Part shown: piece by piece, positions 8,243-18,187 of the stretch
How the letters are laid out: each line of letters starts with the position of its first letter
Position numbering within the stretch: the stretch's first letter is position 1
NCBI GenBank assembly: GCA_034506335.1
Contig: JAPDPR010000028.1
Location: forward strand, 1-43,599
DNA: 43,599 nucleotides
Direction: 5' to 3'
From: a candidate division KSB1 bacterium
GTDB taxonomy: Bacteria; Zhuqueibacterota; Zhuqueibacteria; JANLFK01; Oleimicrobiaceae
Notes under the pieces: generated by a model
What the model saw: only the letters and a program-made list of their open reading frames with translations
What the model was told of the DNA's origin: nothing
Database searches by the model: none
Position numbers and translations under genes: made by a program

Positions 8243-10006
8243 TCAGTGGAGCAACACACCAGGAAGCTTCTTGGCACGTAGAGAACGCATAAGGAGCCGA
8301 CGGATTTCGGCAGAGGTGGCTCGCGACAAAGCACAAGCTGCTAGGTCTTGCGCTTCGCCAAGTACCACCGAGCGCACGACGCGCTTGACTTCCGGTATGA
8401 AGTGCGGGCTCATACTCAGCTTGCGAAACCCGAGACCAACGAGGAGCTCTGTATAGAGAAGGTCACCAGCCATCTCGCCACAGATGCTAACCTCTTTTCC
8501 TGCGGCCGCCGCCGCCTCGGCAACGCGCTTCAGCAACTGCAGAACGGCTGGGTGTAGGGGATCGTAAAGGTTGGTCACCCGCTCATTGCTGCGGTCCACC
8601 GCCAGCGTGTACTGAATCAGGTCATTGGTGCCCACGCTAATAAAGTCTGCCTCGCGGAGGAGTGCCTCGACCATCAGGGCCGCTGAAGGAATTTCGATCA
8701 TTATGCCCAGAGGCACAGTGGGGACGGGTATCAGGCCTCCAGCTTCGAGCTCATCCCTCGCCTGGCGTAAAAATGCCTTTACTCGGCGGACCTCTTCTAC
8801 CGTGGAAATCATTGGCACCAAGATCGCGACGTGTCCGTAGCGTGCGGCGCGAAGGATGGCTCTCAGCTGCGCCCGAAACAGATCCGGGTGTTCCAAAGAA
8901 AACCGTACAGCGCGCAGACCAAGGTAGGGATTAGCTTCGCGGTGCAGCCCTGGAAGCGCGCGTGCAAATTTGTCGCCGCCCACGTCGATAGTACGGATCA
9001 CCACCGGCGATGGCGCAACGCCCTCGACGAGCCGGCGATACACGGCGAATTGCTCTTCCTCGGGCGGAAACGAGTCACGGTCAATGAAAAGCATCTCTGT
9101 GCGGAAGAGGCCGACCCCTTCGGCGCCGCGTTGGAGTGCCCATTCCAGGTCGGCCAGCGTGCCCACATTCGCCATGAGGCTGATAGGAACCCCATCCCTG
9201 GTCAGGGAGGGCAGCTTAACAAGCTCTACCAGTTCTCGCGCGGTACCTTCGAGGAGAGCGCGACGTTCCTCGTAAGCCTTTTCGTCCTCGGGCGAGGGGT
9301 TTACGATGACCGATCCACGGGTGCCATCTACAATTATCCGATCCCCTAATGCGACCCGACGATGTACCTCCCTTACCCCGGAGACCAGTGGTACGCCCAT
9401 GCTCCTGGCCAGAATGGCGGCGTGCGACGTTGCCCCTCCCCGCGCAGTGACAAAGGCTTTGATCTTGCCGCGGTCAAGACCCACCGTCTGCGACGGAGTC
9501 AACTCCTCCGCTACCACCACCACATCCTCATGCGCAGCAAGAAAAGCTTCCTGGCGGCGCCCCATGAGGTGTCTCAGCAGCCTACTCCCCACATCGCGCA
9601 TGTCCACTGCCCGCTCCCGCAGGTAGGGGTCTTCCACGGCACTGAGAAGGCGCTCGGATTCCTCCATCACCTCTGCAAGAGCCTGTTCCAACCCTTTGCG
9701 CTCGACGAAAAGTTTGCGCTCTACCTCACTCTTTAGGTAGGGGTCATCGAGGAAAAGCAGGTGGGCCTCAAAGATCTCGGCTTCGCGCGCGCCGATCTCC
9801 TTCCTCACACCATCCCTGAGCTCGGTCAACTCGCGACGCGTCTGCGCGACAGCGTGCTCCAGACGCTCCAGTTCTTCGGCAGCCTCTCCGGGGCGAAGGC
9901 TTCGCTGGGGCACCGCCAGGTGCTCCCCGAACAGACACGCCTGGCCCATGGCAAGGCCAGGCGACAGCGGCACCCCTCTGAAACGCGTGGGACGTGTCAA
10001 TCCCAT
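8243..10006 (-). CDS. ptsI: Phosphoenolpyruvate-protein phosphotransferase (PTS enzyme I)
   Basis: 587 residues, full length for enzyme I, which transfers phosphate from PEP to HPr. The phospho-accepting histidine is H195 in GGATSHAAI. The PEP-binding barrel has R301 (GLFRTEML), R337 (VIRTID), the EIPSAALM segment and the catalytic C508 in SICGEMAG. The N-terminal HPr-binding helices (about 30-145) are present. No HPr, EIIA or sugar permease gene is in the window, so the partners are elsewhere or the system is regulatory. It lies 39 bases after kbl on the same strand and probably belongs to that operon. Confidence 0.95.
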   Translation of the reverse strand: MGLTRPTRFRGVPLSPGLAMGQACLFGEHLAVPQRSLRPGEAAEELERLEHAVAQTRRELTELRDGVRKEIGAREAEIFEAHLLFLDDPYLKSEVERKLFVERKGLEQALAEVMEESERLLSAVEDPYLRERAVDMRDVGSRLLRHLMGRRQEAFLAAHEDVVVVAEELTPSQTVGLDRGKIKAFVTARGGATSHAAILARSMGVPLVSGVREVHRRVALGDRIIVDGTRGSVIVNPSPEDEKAYEERRALLEGTARELVELVKLPSLTRDGVPISLMANVGTLADLEWALQRGAEGVGLFRTEMLFIDRDSFPPEEEQFAVYRRLVEGVAPSPVVIRTIDVGGDKFARALPGLHREANPYLGLRAVRFSLEHPDLFRAQLRAILRAARYGHVAILVPMISTVEEVRRVKAFLRQARDELEAGGLIPVPTVPLGIMIEIPSAALMVEALLREADFISVGTNDLIQYTLAVDRSNERVTNLYDPLHPAVLQLLKRVAEAAAAAGKEVSICGEMAGDLLYTELLVGLGFRKLSMSPHFIPEVKRVVRSVVLGEAQDLAACALSRATSAEIRRLLMRSLRAKKLPGVLLH

Positions 10007-10045
10007 ACGACGTCCAAAAAGCGTCTGGATTCCTACTCCCCGCCT

Positions 10046-11248
10046 TTAGCCGATGACCCCGTGCTTGCGCCCAACCTTGGCAAAAGCGCTCAATGCTCGG
10101 TCGAGGTGTTCCTGTTCATGTGCTGCCGAAATCTGCACCCGGATGCGCGCCTGCCCCTTCGGCACCACGGGATAGCTAAAGCCGACCACGTAGATCCCCT
10201 CGTCCAACAAGTCGCGGGCCATCATCTGCGCCAGCTGAGCGTCGTTAGGGAAGCGACTGAGCATGATGGGCACAATGGGATGGTCTCCGGGCTTCACCTC
10301 GAAGCCGAGGCCGGCAATTTCACGGCGGAAGTAGGCGGTGTTACGCCACAGCTTGGCGCGCAGCTCATCCACCTCAGAAAGGAGCTCGAGCACCGCCAGC
10401 GAGGTACCCACTACCACTGGCGACAACGTGTTAGAAAAGAGGTAGGGACGCGAGTGCTGCCGCAACCACTCGATGATTTCCTTCCGCCCAGAAGTAAAGC
10501 CGCCCGATGCGCCCCCCAACGCCTTGCCCAGCGTGCTGGTGATCACATCCACCCGCCCTTGCACGCCATGGTACTCGGGCGTGCCTCGTCCATGCGGTCC
10601 CAGGAAGCCAGTGGCATGTGAATCGTCTACCATCACCACGGCGTTGTACCGTTCGGCCAAATCGCAAATGGCCGGCAGGTTAGCGATTGCCCCATCCATG
10701 CTAAAAACCCCGTCGGTGGCTATCATCTTGACGCGTGCATTCTTGGCGTTGACCAGCGCCTCCTCCAACGCCGCCATGTCATTGTGCTGGTAACGATAGC
10801 GCTCCGCTTTGCACAAGCGAATACCATCGATGATCGAGGCGTGGTTCAGAGCATCGGAAATCACCGCGTCCTCAGGGCCAAGCAGGGCCTCAAACAATCC
10901 CCCGTTCGCATCGAAACAGGAAGAGTAAAGAATGGTGTCTTCAGTTCCAAGAAAATCGCTGAGCCGCTCTTCCAGCTCGCGGTGAATGTCCTGGGTGCCG
11001 CAGATAAAGCGCACCGACGACATCCCGTAGCCGCGCTCGTTCAGCGCGCGATGCGCCGCCTCAATCACCTTGGGGTGACTGGACAAGCCCAAGTAGTTGT
11101 TAGCGCAAAAATTCAGCACTTCCTTCCCCGGCCGCACGCGGATTGACGGCCCCTGGGGAGTTTCTATCAACCGCTCCTCTTTGTAAAGCCCGGCCTGCCT
11201 TACTTCGGCTAAACGCTCGTGGAGCACAGAACGCAGTTGTTCGTACAT
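10046..11248 (-). CDS. kbl: Glycine C-acetyltransferase (2-amino-3-ketobutyrate CoA ligase)
   Basis: 400 residues. With CoA it splits 2-amino-3-oxobutanoate, made by threonine dehydrogenase, into glycine and acetyl-CoA. It follows E. coli Kbl closely throughout: [31 protein letters not shown], the PLP-stacking H136 in NHASIIDG, D208 in MVDDSHATG, and the PLP lysine K242 in [14 protein letters not shown] longer open frame begins at 11305. The strong GAGGAGGG site at 11255-11262, six bases from ATG 11248, and the match to the family N-terminus (MYEQL) select the shorter form. It lies in one block with tdh, acpS, acp and a second oxoamine synthase. Confidence 0.95.
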   Translation of the reverse strand: MYEQLRSVLHERLAEVRQAGLYKEERLIETPQGPSIRVRPGKEVLNFCANNYLGLSSHPKVIEAAHRALNERGYGMSSVRFICGTQDIHRELEERLSDFLGTEDTILYSSCFDANGGLFEALLGPEDAVISDALNHASIIDGIRLCKAERYRYQHNDMAALEEALVNAKNARVKMIATDGVFSMDGAIANLPAICDLAERYNAVVMVDDSHATGFLGPHGRGTPEYHGVQGRVDVITSTLGKALGGASGGFTSGRKEIIEWLRQHSRPYLFSNTLSPVVVGTSLAVLELLSEVDELRAKLWRNTAYFRREIAGLGFEVKPGDHPIVPIMLSRFPNDAQLAQMMARDLLDEGIYVVGFSYPVVPKGQARIRVQISAAHEQEHLDRALSAFAKVGRKHGVIG

Positions 11249-11254
11249 TGCGTA

Positions 11255-11262
11255 CCCTCCTC
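11255..11262 (-). promoter_or_regulatory. Ribosome binding site fixing the kbl start
   Basis: GAGGAGGG on the minus strand lies six bases before ATG 11248. It rules against the upstream in-frame start at 11305, which would add 19 Arg/Ala-rich residues absent from Kbl proteins. Confidence 0.85.
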
Positions 11263-11301
11263 GCTCAGCCCTTGCGCGAGCTCGCTCTGGAAAGTCAAGC
11301 C

Positions 11302-12546
11302 TCACATGCCATACATGTCGATAATCTCTTTCTTGCCCTTGCCCAGAATGTCGTACTTCTTCCCCACCTTGACGAAGGCTTCGATCGCGCGGTCCAAATG
11401 CTCGCGTTCGTGGTCGGCGGAAATCTGCACGCGAATGCGCGCCTGACCCTGGGGCACCACCGGGAAAGAGAAGCCAACCACGTAGATCCCTTCGTCGTAC
11501 AGATCCCGCGCCATGTCCTGCGCGAGTTTTGCATTGTACAACATGATGGGCACGATGGGATGTACACCGTCACGGATGTCAAAACCCACTTCCTTCATGC
11601 GCGTGCGGAAGTAGAGGGTGTTCCTTTCCAACTTGTCCCTTCGCTCCGTCGTCTGGGACAGGAGGTCCAGGACCTTAAGTCCCGCCGACACGATCACCGG
11701 CGGCACGGTGTTAGAAAAGAGGTACGGCCGGCCTCGCTGGCGGAGCATTTCCACCAGCTCCTTACGACCACTGGCACACCCGCCCGAGGCCCCTCCCAAC
11801 GCCTTGCCCAGCGTGGTGGTGATGATGTCAATCCGCCCTACCACACCGCAGTGCTCGTGCGTCCCCCGCCCGTTCTTGCCCATGAAGCCCGTGGCGTGCG
11901 AGTCATCCACCATGACCATGGCGTCGTATTTGTCGGCAAGGTCGCAAATCTTGTCGAGTGGAGCGACGTCACCGTCCATGGAAAAAACGCCGTCGGTGAC
12001 AATCAAGCGAAAACGACACGACTGGGACTCCTGCAGCTTCTCCTCAAGGTGCTCCATGTTCATGTGCTTGTACACGAACTGCTGGGCGCTGCACAGGCGG
12101 ATTCCGTCGACGATGGAGGCGTGGACCAACTTGTCGGCAATGACTGCGTCCTCTCGGCCCAGGAGGGCCTCGAAAATCGCGGCGTTGGCGTCCAGACAGG
12201 ACGCAAACAGGATGGTGTCTTCGGTGCCGAGGAACTGGGTGAGCTTCTCCTCAAGCTGGCGGTGGATGTCCTGGGTGCCGCAAATAAAGCGAACTGAGGA
12301 CATGCCGTAGCCGCGCTCCTCCAGCCCTTCCCTCGCTGCTTCAAGTATGGCCGGGTGGCTCGATAGCCCCAAGTAGTTGTTGGCGCAGAGGTTGATAACC
12401 TCACGCCGCGGCGCGCCGCGCGGGTATTCTACCGCAATCTCGGCCGCCTGGGGCGAACAGATGTACCGCTCCTCCTTGTAAAGTCCAGCTTCGCGGATCT
12501 TCGCCAGCTCCTGCCGGTAATACTCCCTTGCCCTTCCGTATGCCAC
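11302..12546 (-). CDS. Second alpha-oxoamine synthase, Kbl paralogue next to an ACP
   Basis: About 414 residues, PLP-dependent, of the family that joins an amino acid to an acyl thioester with decarboxylation (Kbl, 8-amino-7-oxononanoate synthase, 5-aminolevulinate synthase, serine palmitoyltransferase). The PLP lysine is K248 in TTLGKALGG, the stacking histidine is H142, and the [10 protein letters not shown] and GQARIRVQ segments are intact. It is clearly related to the adjacent kbl but differs around the active site: [12 protein letters not shown] instead of [12 protein letters not shown], and [10 protein letters not shown] instead of [10 protein letters not shown]. The QQFVYKH segment recalls bacterial serine palmitoyltransferases. 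The start is GTG 12546, set by AGGAGGTG at 12550-12557. A dedicated ACP and holo-ACP synthase lie upstream in the same direction, suggesting an acyl-ACP co-substrate. A plain duplicate Kbl is the alternative. Confidence 0.8.
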   Translation of the reverse strand: MAYGRAREYYRQELAKIREAGLYKEERYICSPQAAEIAVEYPRGAPRREVINLCANNYLGLSSHPAILEAAREGLEERGYGMSSVRFICGTQDIHRQLEEKLTQFLGTEDTILFASCLDANAAIFEALLGREDAVIADKLVHASIVDGIRLCSAQQFVYKHMNMEHLEEKLQESQSCRFRLIVTDGVFSMDGDVAPLDKICDLADKYDAMVMVDDSHATGFMGKNGRGTHEHCGVVGRIDIITTTLGKALGGASGGCASGRKELVEMLRQRGRPYLFSNTVPPVIVSAGLKVLDLLSQTTERRDKLERNTLYFRTRMKEVGFDIRDGVHPIVPIMLYNAKLAQDMARDLYDEGIYVVGFSFPVVPQGQARIRVQISADHEREHLDRAIEAFVKVGKKYDILGKGKKEIIDMYGM

Positions 12547-12549
12547 TTT

Positions 12550-12557
12550 CACCTCCT
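12550..12557 (-). promoter_or_regulatory. Ribosome binding site fixing a GTG start
   Basis: AGGAGGTG on the minus strand sits a few bases before GTG 12546. The open frame extends a further 5 codons upstream to 12561, but that start would place this site inside the coding sequence. Confidence 0.75.
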
Positions 12558-12769
12558 GCACCGAACGCTGGTGCGGTCACAATCACTTTACCCCTGGACA
12601 CCGTTGCACCCTTCTTTCTCCAGCCTTACCCGATGGCCCTCGTATGGTGGCGTTGCCCCCCTTGCCGCGGAGAAATCCATCCAACAGTAGCTTGCGTTCC
12701 CGCCAACTATCCCTGGCCTTGCCGAGCCACATCCCACTGGGCAATGCCCATGGGCGGCCCACGCGGTAC

Positions 12770-13015
12770 TCACCCCCGCAACTCCTTCACCAGCGCGGCA
12801 ATGCTGTTCACCGTGTCGAAGGTCTCGGGCGAAACCTTGGCATCCGGTATCTGGACGCCGAACTTCTTCTCCAGAAAAGCCTTCAGCGACACCATCGAAA
12901 ACGAGTCCACAATGCCCCCTGAAACCAGGGGCGTTGACTCGGTAATTTCTGTTTCATCGTCCTCCACGTATTCCTTCTTGATGTAGTCGATGACGACCTT
13001 CTTCACGTCTTCCAT
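12770..13015 (-). CDS. Acyl carrier protein
   Basis: 81 residues, acidic, with the four-helix ACP pattern. The phosphopantetheine serine is S38 in GGIVDSFSM, where housekeeping AcpP has GADSLD; this variant is typical of specialised carrier proteins outside the main fatty acid cycle. AGAGGG lies 6 bases before the ATG. It sits between holo-ACP synthase (upstream) and the second oxoamine synthase (downstream), with no fatty-acid synthesis genes nearby. A dedicated carrier for that synthase is therefore likely; this is inferred from position. A 224-base gap without a recognisable gene separates it from the synthase. Confidence 0.9.
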   Translation of the reverse strand: MEDVKKVVIDYIKKEYVEDDETEITESTPLVSGGIVDSFSMVSLKAFLEKKFGVQIPDAKVSPETFDTVNSIAALVKELRG

Positions 13016-13139
13016 AGCAGTCCCTCTGGCTTCTACTTACCCTGACGACGCACCTTGCTCGCGGAATCCGACGCCGCGGAGCGCGTCGGCCCACATTCCC
13101 GGCAACACCATTGCTTTTTCTCTGAGCCAGTCAAGCGCC

Positions 13140-13520
13140 TCATTCCGACTCCAAGACTACCACCGCAGCAGCATACGTCCGGCAATGCGAGACCGACACA
13201 TGAGCTCGGGCCACTCCTTTTTGCTCAGCCAGCTCTCTTGCCCTCCCGCCGAGAGCGAGAGCCGGTTTACCATGCGCGTCATTGCGCAAGACTACATCCT
13301 GCCACGACAGCCCGTCCTGCCATCCGGTGCCGAGCGCCTTGAACGTCGCCTCCTTCGCGGCGAACCTCACCGCATAGTGTTGGGCCCGGTAGCTCTTTTC
13401 TTCGCAGTAGGCGACTTCCTCCGGCGCATACACCCGTTTCAAGAAACGTTCCCCATGGCGCTGTATCTCTTCCGCCACGCGCTCAATCTCGATGATGTCA
13501 ACACCCACGCCCAGGACCAT
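13140..13520 (-). CDS. acpS: Holo-[acyl-carrier-protein] synthase
   Basis: 126 residues, normal for the AcpS type. It moves 4'-phosphopantetheine from CoA to the ACP serine. Mg2+/CoA residues are visible: D8 in GVGVDIIEI and E57 in FAAKEATFKALGTG. VSVSHCRTYA near the C-terminus is the conserved last strand. The frame could begin at TTG 13523, but ATG 13520 is preferred. It lies 27 bases after tdh and is followed by the ACP gene, so enzyme and substrate are neighbours. It may also be the cell's general AcpS. Confidence 0.92.
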   Translation of the reverse strand: MVLGVGVDIIEIERVAEEIQRHGERFLKRVYAPEEVAYCEEKSYRAQHYAVRFAAKEATFKALGTGWQDGLSWQDVVLRNDAHGKPALALGGRARELAEQKGVARAHVSVSHCRTYAAAVVVLESE

Positions 13521-13547
13521 CAAGGTACTCGCCTATTGAGCACCATT

Positions 13548-14588
13548 CTACGGCACAAGCACGACCTTGCCACAGTTCCCTGCGGCCATGAGCTTCATCC
13601 CCTTTTCGAAATCCGCCAAAGGAAACGTATGAGTGATGATGGTCTTCAGGTCGATCAACCCGCTTTTGATGAAGCCGGCACTCTTGTACCACGTCTGGAA
13701 CATCGTCCTCCCGGTGACGCCGTAGATGCGCAGCGCCTTGAACACGACGTCGTCGTTAATGTCTAGGGTTACATGCCCGTTGTACAAGCCGAGGATGGAA
13801 ACCCGCCCTCCAGGGGTGGTGACTTTGAGGGCCTGGCGCAGGGCATCGGGGCTTCCCGACATCTCCACCGCTACGTCTACCCCGTTTCCATCTGTCGCTT
13901 CAATGATCTCCCCCACTACGTCGGTGGTCCGAGGATTAAACGTCTTAGTCGCTCCGAGTGCTTTGGCGAGCCCCAATCGGTACTCATTGATGTCAGTCAC
14001 ATAAATGGCTGAGGCACCGGAGGCGCGGGCCACCGCAACGCCAAACAGCCCCACCGGCCCTGCACCCATGACCGCCACTGTTTTTCCAGCAACGTCCTCA
14101 GCCAGGATCGTGTCCACTGCGTTGCCCAAAGGTTCCTGCACCGAAGCATACTCGTAGGGCACCCCAGGGTCGTTCTTGACCACGTCCACCTCCGGCACGA
14201 CAGCGTATTCGGCGAACACACCGTCGCGGTCCACACCGAAGATCTTCATGTTGCGGCAGATGGCCATACGCCCGGTGCGGCACTGATAGCAGTGACCGCA
14301 AGGGATGTGAGTTTCGGCGGAGACCTTGTCTCCCACTTTCACCCACTTGACCCGCTCGCCGACTTCCACTACCTCCCCTGCCAGCTCGTGCCCCATGATT
14401 TGCGGCGTCTTGATGCGCCCGGCGGCCCATTGGTTCCATTCGTAAATGTGCAGGTCGGTCCCACAAATAGAGGTGGCGCCCACCTTCACCAGAACCTCAT
14501 CCGGGCCACACGTGGGGATGTCCACCTCTATGTATTCTGCACCAGGACCAGGTTTTGTCTTCACTACCGCTTTCATCTTCTCCGCCAT
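13548..14588 (-). CDS. tdh: L-threonine 3-dehydrogenase
   Basis: 346 residues, zinc-dependent medium-chain dehydrogenase oxidising threonine to 2-amino-3-oxobutanoate with NAD+. Catalytic zinc ligands C42 (ICGTD), H67 and E68 (GHE) and the four structural-zinc cysteines C97, C100, C103 and C111 are all present. The Rossmann motif GAGPVGLFG and the acidic TDINEYRL strand end follow. The NAMKIFGVD-like region reads NMKIFGVDRDG, as in Tdh rather than other alcohol dehydrogenases. A GGAGGG site precedes the ATG. Its product is the substrate of the downstream kbl. Only 51 bases separate it from the upstream protease gene, so it may be transcribed from the promoter at 21020-21048. Confidence 0.95.
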   Translation of the reverse strand: MAEKMKAVVKTKPGPGAEYIEVDIPTCGPDEVLVKVGATSICGTDLHIYEWNQWAAGRIKTPQIMGHELAGEVVEVGERVKWVKVGDKVSAETHIPCGHCYQCRTGRMAICRNMKIFGVDRDGVFAEYAVVPEVDVVKNDPGVPYEYASVQEPLGNAVDTILAEDVAGKTVAVMGAGPVGLFGVAVARASGASAIYVTDINEYRLGLAKALGATKTFNPRTTDVVGEIIEATDGNGVDVAVEMSGSPDALRQALKVTTPGGRVSILGLYNGHVTLDINDDVVFKALRIYGVTGRTMFQTWYKSAGFIKSGLIDLKTIITHTFPLADFEKGMKLMAAGNCGKVVLVP

Positions 14589-14639
14589 GTGCCCTCCGAT
14601 CTCCGACTGCCTACCGCGCCATGCAAGGCAACCTCTTGT

Positions 14640-17600
14640 TTAGCGCACCACCGTCAACTTGCGGACCGCCCGACTCATAGTCGTGGTCATGACGCAAAAG
14701 TAAAGGCCACTGGGAACCGCACGCCCCTGTTCGTCGTCACCTTGCCACCGCACCCTGTGCGCCCCTGCCTCCAGCTCGCCATTAAGGAGAGTTCGCACCT
14801 GCCGCCCCTCCAGGTCATAGATGCGCACCACCACCCTCTCCGGACGAGGCATTTTGCATACCACCTCTACCCATGGATTACCAGGGTTAGGATAGCCATT
14901 TGTTACCTCAAAGTCCTCGGAACAAACCGCACCCATCGGTTCCGCCACAAGCGTCGTGAGATTTCCTGGTGCCACAGCAATATCATCGATATACACGCCC
15001 TCGTGTTCCTCAGCCGGGTCGCTCTCAAAGAGCAAACGTACGGCACTCACAGCGCCAGGTCGGAGAAAAGAGATGTCATAGGAATATGGCAACCAGTCAT
15101 TCCCCATGAGGGTGGAGTCCAGCGCCCCGCCCGTGCCGATAAAATCCAGTGTGACCCAGTCCTGGCCCCGGCGCACCTGCACATAGAGGCCATCACCCCG
15201 GTACCCTCCCTGCGAATACACCGCCACATCGTACCAGGCCCAGAAGCTCAGCTTTGCGTCCGGCGGCACCCGAAACTGTGGTGTGATGAGCGCTGTGTAG
15301 GTACTTGGGAGATAGAGGCCAGAGGCCTCCTCCCCACAGTACCAGGAACTGCACCCGGAATGCGCACGCCGGGTGGTGACATGCCACAAATCATGCGCAC
15401 CTCCATGGACGTAGCCGGCAACCGGCTGTTCCATATCGTCGAAAAACCCTGTGGCGCCGACGATGAGAGTAGTGGAGGCGGAGAAAGCTTTGCCCCCCTG
15501 TTCAGCCAAAACCATGGTGAGTCTGGGAAAATACGGCTCCGGCACATCATGGTGGATGCCGACCGCGATCTCCACCGTACCGCTATCGCTGGACCCGATG
15601 GTCCCGACCTCAACGCGCGGGGTGAGGACCGCTATTCCCTCTTCCTCGGTCACTGTCTCCAGCACTACTGCAATTGCCGGTCTGGAACCTTGGTTTGCAA
15701 GGGTCACCGCAAGGTCCACCGTCTCCCCTGGCTCCAAGAGCCCGTCGCCGTCTCCTGTGCGTTCATCCGAAGCAGTCACCCGCGCCACGCAAAGGTAAGG
15801 GGCGGCTACCGGCACACTGAACATACTCCGCCACGACTGCCCCCAACGATCGGTGGCCGTGAGCGAGAAAGCCACAACATCGCCGTACCCGGCCTGGGCG
15901 GCGACCTTCAAAACGAAAGATTCGTCGGGTGACACCGGAGTGGCCGAGCAATCCGGCCCGATATTCCCATAGACCGCAGTGCTATCGAGAATGGTGGCAA
16001 GGGCGCTTTCGCATCTAAGTACTGCTCGTACCTGCTCAGCGGTGGTGGCCCCGTGATTGCGCAACGTAATCTGAAGCGCTACTTCCGATGCAGGCTCAAG
16101 GGCATCCGGCGTTCTCCCCGGATCAAGCGGGCGCCATGCCGCGAAAACGACATGAGGCGTCAAAGACTGCAGCGGCACCTTCACTATGCGCGGCAGGTAG
16201 TTGTGGGCAGTAACGGTCACAACGAGCGAGTCGGCACCAGAGGCGGGCGCGACGGAGAGAGCACATATCCCTGATGCATCTGTAGTGCCCCGTTCGTACA
16301 CCTCCTGCCCACAGATGACGCACACCGAGGCACGACTCACCGGTACCCCGCCATCAAGCACGCGCACCGTGAAGAGTTGTTCGCCCGGAGCGACAGAAGG
16401 CGGACATTCGACGGCGAGCTCCCGCGGCTCATCGGTCCAAATGGGCATCTCGGGGTCCCCGAGCAAGGTAATCTCATACTGACACCAGCGGTACACGTTT
16501 TCCTGACGGGAAAAGGGCACGTAGTAGGCTTTTGCCATAGCCAAGGTTTGACCTACGTGGACCACGTTTTCCTGCATTAGAAACCGATAGAATTGCTGGT
16601 CAAACCGGTCTGAATAACCATACTTTGGATTGCCCGGCGACCCCCACCCGTACCGCGAATTGCCGATAAAGACGACGCCCCCGCCGCGCGGGTTGCGGAC
16701 AAAGTGCTCCGCAATGCAGTCCTCTTCAAAGTTGGCCGGATAACAGCCGATGGAGTAGAGCACCGAATAGCGTGGACCGTTCGCAAGCCTATCCATGTCG
16801 GCCAATTGGAGGTAACCGTTGCCCACACCCATCACGGTGGTGAATGCATGCCCGTCGTGGTTGACCAAGTTCATTCCTTGATTCAGGGCAGCAACCACTG
16901 ACTGAACGCTCTCGTTGCCGCGCGAACGGTAAAGCTTGGTTATGGAAAACCGCGCCGGCACGTAAAGCTCGTCGATCAAGTCTTTGCCAAGGCCAGAGTC
17001 TGTGTAGGGATTTTCCCACAAAACGTCCGCAGCAAAGAGGGCACGTGTCAGATAGTCGCGCGGCGGCGCTTGCTCGTACGTGAGCACCTTGCGCACGAAG
17101 GTTTCCACCTGGGCCACGTTGTTAACAGGGGCTCGCCCCACGAACACGTCGGGATACAGGTCCACGCTGTCAGCAACTTCACCATAGATCCGCGAGCCGT
17201 TCTCATCCCAGGTGCGATCAAGGTCAGAAAAGTAGAGGTCACACGGGATGGCGTTGGCCTTTTCGCCTTGTAGACAATCCATGGCGTAGGCGGTGCGGTA
17301 AGGGACGGCATCGACGTCTCCGCCGAGGAGCACCCAGCGGAGGTTCCACGCCTGCCGGGCCGCTTTCAAGAATTCACGCACCCTCACGGCATTGTCTTTT
17401 GCGGGATAGGTCCGGTAGATTTCCTCAGTGGTGACGATGACCGCCCCCAGTCCCTTTTGCCGTTTCCACTCTGCCAGCGGCTGAAAGGCCTCTTTGAAGG
17501 CCGCCGGAGTGATGATCACGTACTCATGGCATTCAGCGGGTGCACTTCCTCCTTTGTTCAACCCTTCGGCGGCGAAGAGGCGCAGCTCGCTTTTGTTCTC

Positions 17601-18182
17601 CACCAAAGCCTCGACCATAGACAGAAGTCCCGCGTCTACGCTGCCACGCGGAAACGCGCGGTCGTACCGCACGCGCAGGAGCACCTCTTCGCGAAGGAGC
17701 ACCTCGCCCCGTGCAGGTGCGAAAGCTATGGGATAAACGGCCAGCTCTGCAATAGTCAGCCCGGCACATTGACCCTGCCCGAGGAGCTCGACCACAGCCC
17801 TAGGGTATGGCTCCTCCCGCTCATACACCTCTGCCTTGGGAGGTACAAACCCGACGGTGCGCGACAGGGAATATGGCTCGGGTGGCTGAGCGGGTATCAC
17901 TTTCACCCCAAAGGCAATGGGATGCGCTGCCGATCCATCCGTTTCGATACCCGTGACCCGCGCGCCTGGTGGTAAGGCCAAGCGCACAATTCTCACCGGA
18001 ACCTGCGGCTCGCCCACCACCTCCGTCAGTTCGCACCCATCCATGGTCACGCGCGTAAAGCCCACCGCTGGCTCCAGATGCATGTCCGCGAGAGAAAACC
18101 GCACCACCCATGGGAATTCCTCTGGGTAAACAGCACCCGCCACCACGCACAAGGTCGCGACCACAAGTAACCTCCTCCTCAC
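14640..18182 (-). CDS. Gingipain-like C25 cysteine protease with type IX sorting domain
   Basis: 1180 residues from GTG 18182 (open frame to 18218). A short signal peptide precedes a propeptide-like beta-rich region (to about 215). The C25 catalytic domain spans about 220-600. In the numbering of the longer frame, the catalytic histidine is H457 in NHDGHAF and the nucleophile C492 in YSIGCYPANFE, with LLGGDVDAVPYR and DVFVGRAPVNN as further family landmarks. Ig-like and CARDB-like domains follow, then a jelly-roll-like domain (about 950-1090) and a sorting domain opening GYPNPGNPWVEV and ending KLTVVR. C25 enzymes cleave after Arg or Lys outside the cell in Porphyromonas; the specificity here is unknown. 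The GGAGGA site at 18188-18193 picks the GTG start. It follows the PLD gene almost without a gap. Confidence 0.9.
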   Translation of the reverse strand: MRRRLLVVATLCVVAGAVYPEEFPWVVRFSLADMHLEPAVGFTRVTMDGCELTEVVGEPQVPVRIVRLALPPGARVTGIETDGSAAHPIAFGVKVIPAQPPEPYSLSRTVGFVPPKAEVYEREEPYPRAVVELLGQGQCAGLTIAELAVYPIAFAPARGEVLLREEVLLRVRYDRAFPRGSVDAGLLSMVEALVENKSELRLFAAEGLNKGGSAPAECHEYVIITPAAFKEAFQPLAEWKRQKGLGAVIVTTEEIYRTYPAKDNAVRVREFLKAARQAWNLRWVLLGGDVDAVPYRTAYAMDCLQGEKANAIPCDLYFSDLDRTWDENGSRIYGEVADSVDLYPDVFVGRAPVNNVAQVETFVRKVLTYEQAPPRDYLTRALFAADVLWENPYTDSGLGKDLIDELYVPARFSITKLYRSRGNESVQSVVAALNQGMNLVNHDGHAFTTVMGVGNGYLQLADMDRLANGPRYSVLYSIGCYPANFEEDCIAEHFVRNPRGGGVVFIGNSRYGWGSPGNPKYGYSDRFDQQFYRFLMQENVVHVGQTLAMAKAYYVPFSRQENVYRWCQYEITLLGDPEMPIWTDEPRELAVECPPSVAPGEQLFTVRVLDGGVPVSRASVCVICGQEVYERGTTDASGICALSVAPASGADSLVVTVTAHNYLPRIVKVPLQSLTPHVVFAAWRPLDPGRTPDALEPASEVALQITLRNHGATTAEQVRAVLRCESALATILDSTAVYGNIGPDCSATPVSPDESFVLKVAAQAGYGDVVAFSLTATDRWGQSWRSMFSVPVAAPYLCVARVTASDERTGDGDGLLEPGETVDLAVTLANQGSRPAIAVVLETVTEEEGIAVLTPRVEVGTIGSSDSGTVEIAVGIHHDVPEPYFPRLTMVLAEQGGKAFSASTTLIVGATGFFDDMEQPVAGYVHGGAHDLWHVTTRRAHSGCSSWYCGEEASGLYLPSTYTALITPQFRVPPDAKLSFWAWYDVAVYSQGGYRGDGLYVQVRRGQDWVTLDFIGTGGALDSTLMGNDWLPYSYDISFLRPGAVSAVRLLFESDPAEEHEGVYIDDIAVAPGNLTTLVAEPMGAVCSEDFEVTNGYPNPGNPWVEVVCKMPRPERVVVRIYDLEGRQVRTLLNGELEAGAHRVRWQGDDEQGRAVPSGLYFCVMTTTMSRAVRKLTVVR

Positions 18183-18187
18183 CGCGC

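Noticed and set aside
11143..12297. A 384-codon plus-strand open frame opposite the two oxoamine synthase genes.
   Set aside because: Antisense to two well-supported genes, and the product resembles no protein family.
14292..15932. A 546-codon plus-strand open frame opposite tdh and the C25 protease gene.
   Set aside because: It lies fully antisense to two clearly recognised genes, and its translation is rich in His, Arg and Pro without any family motif. It is a shadow of GC-rich codon use.
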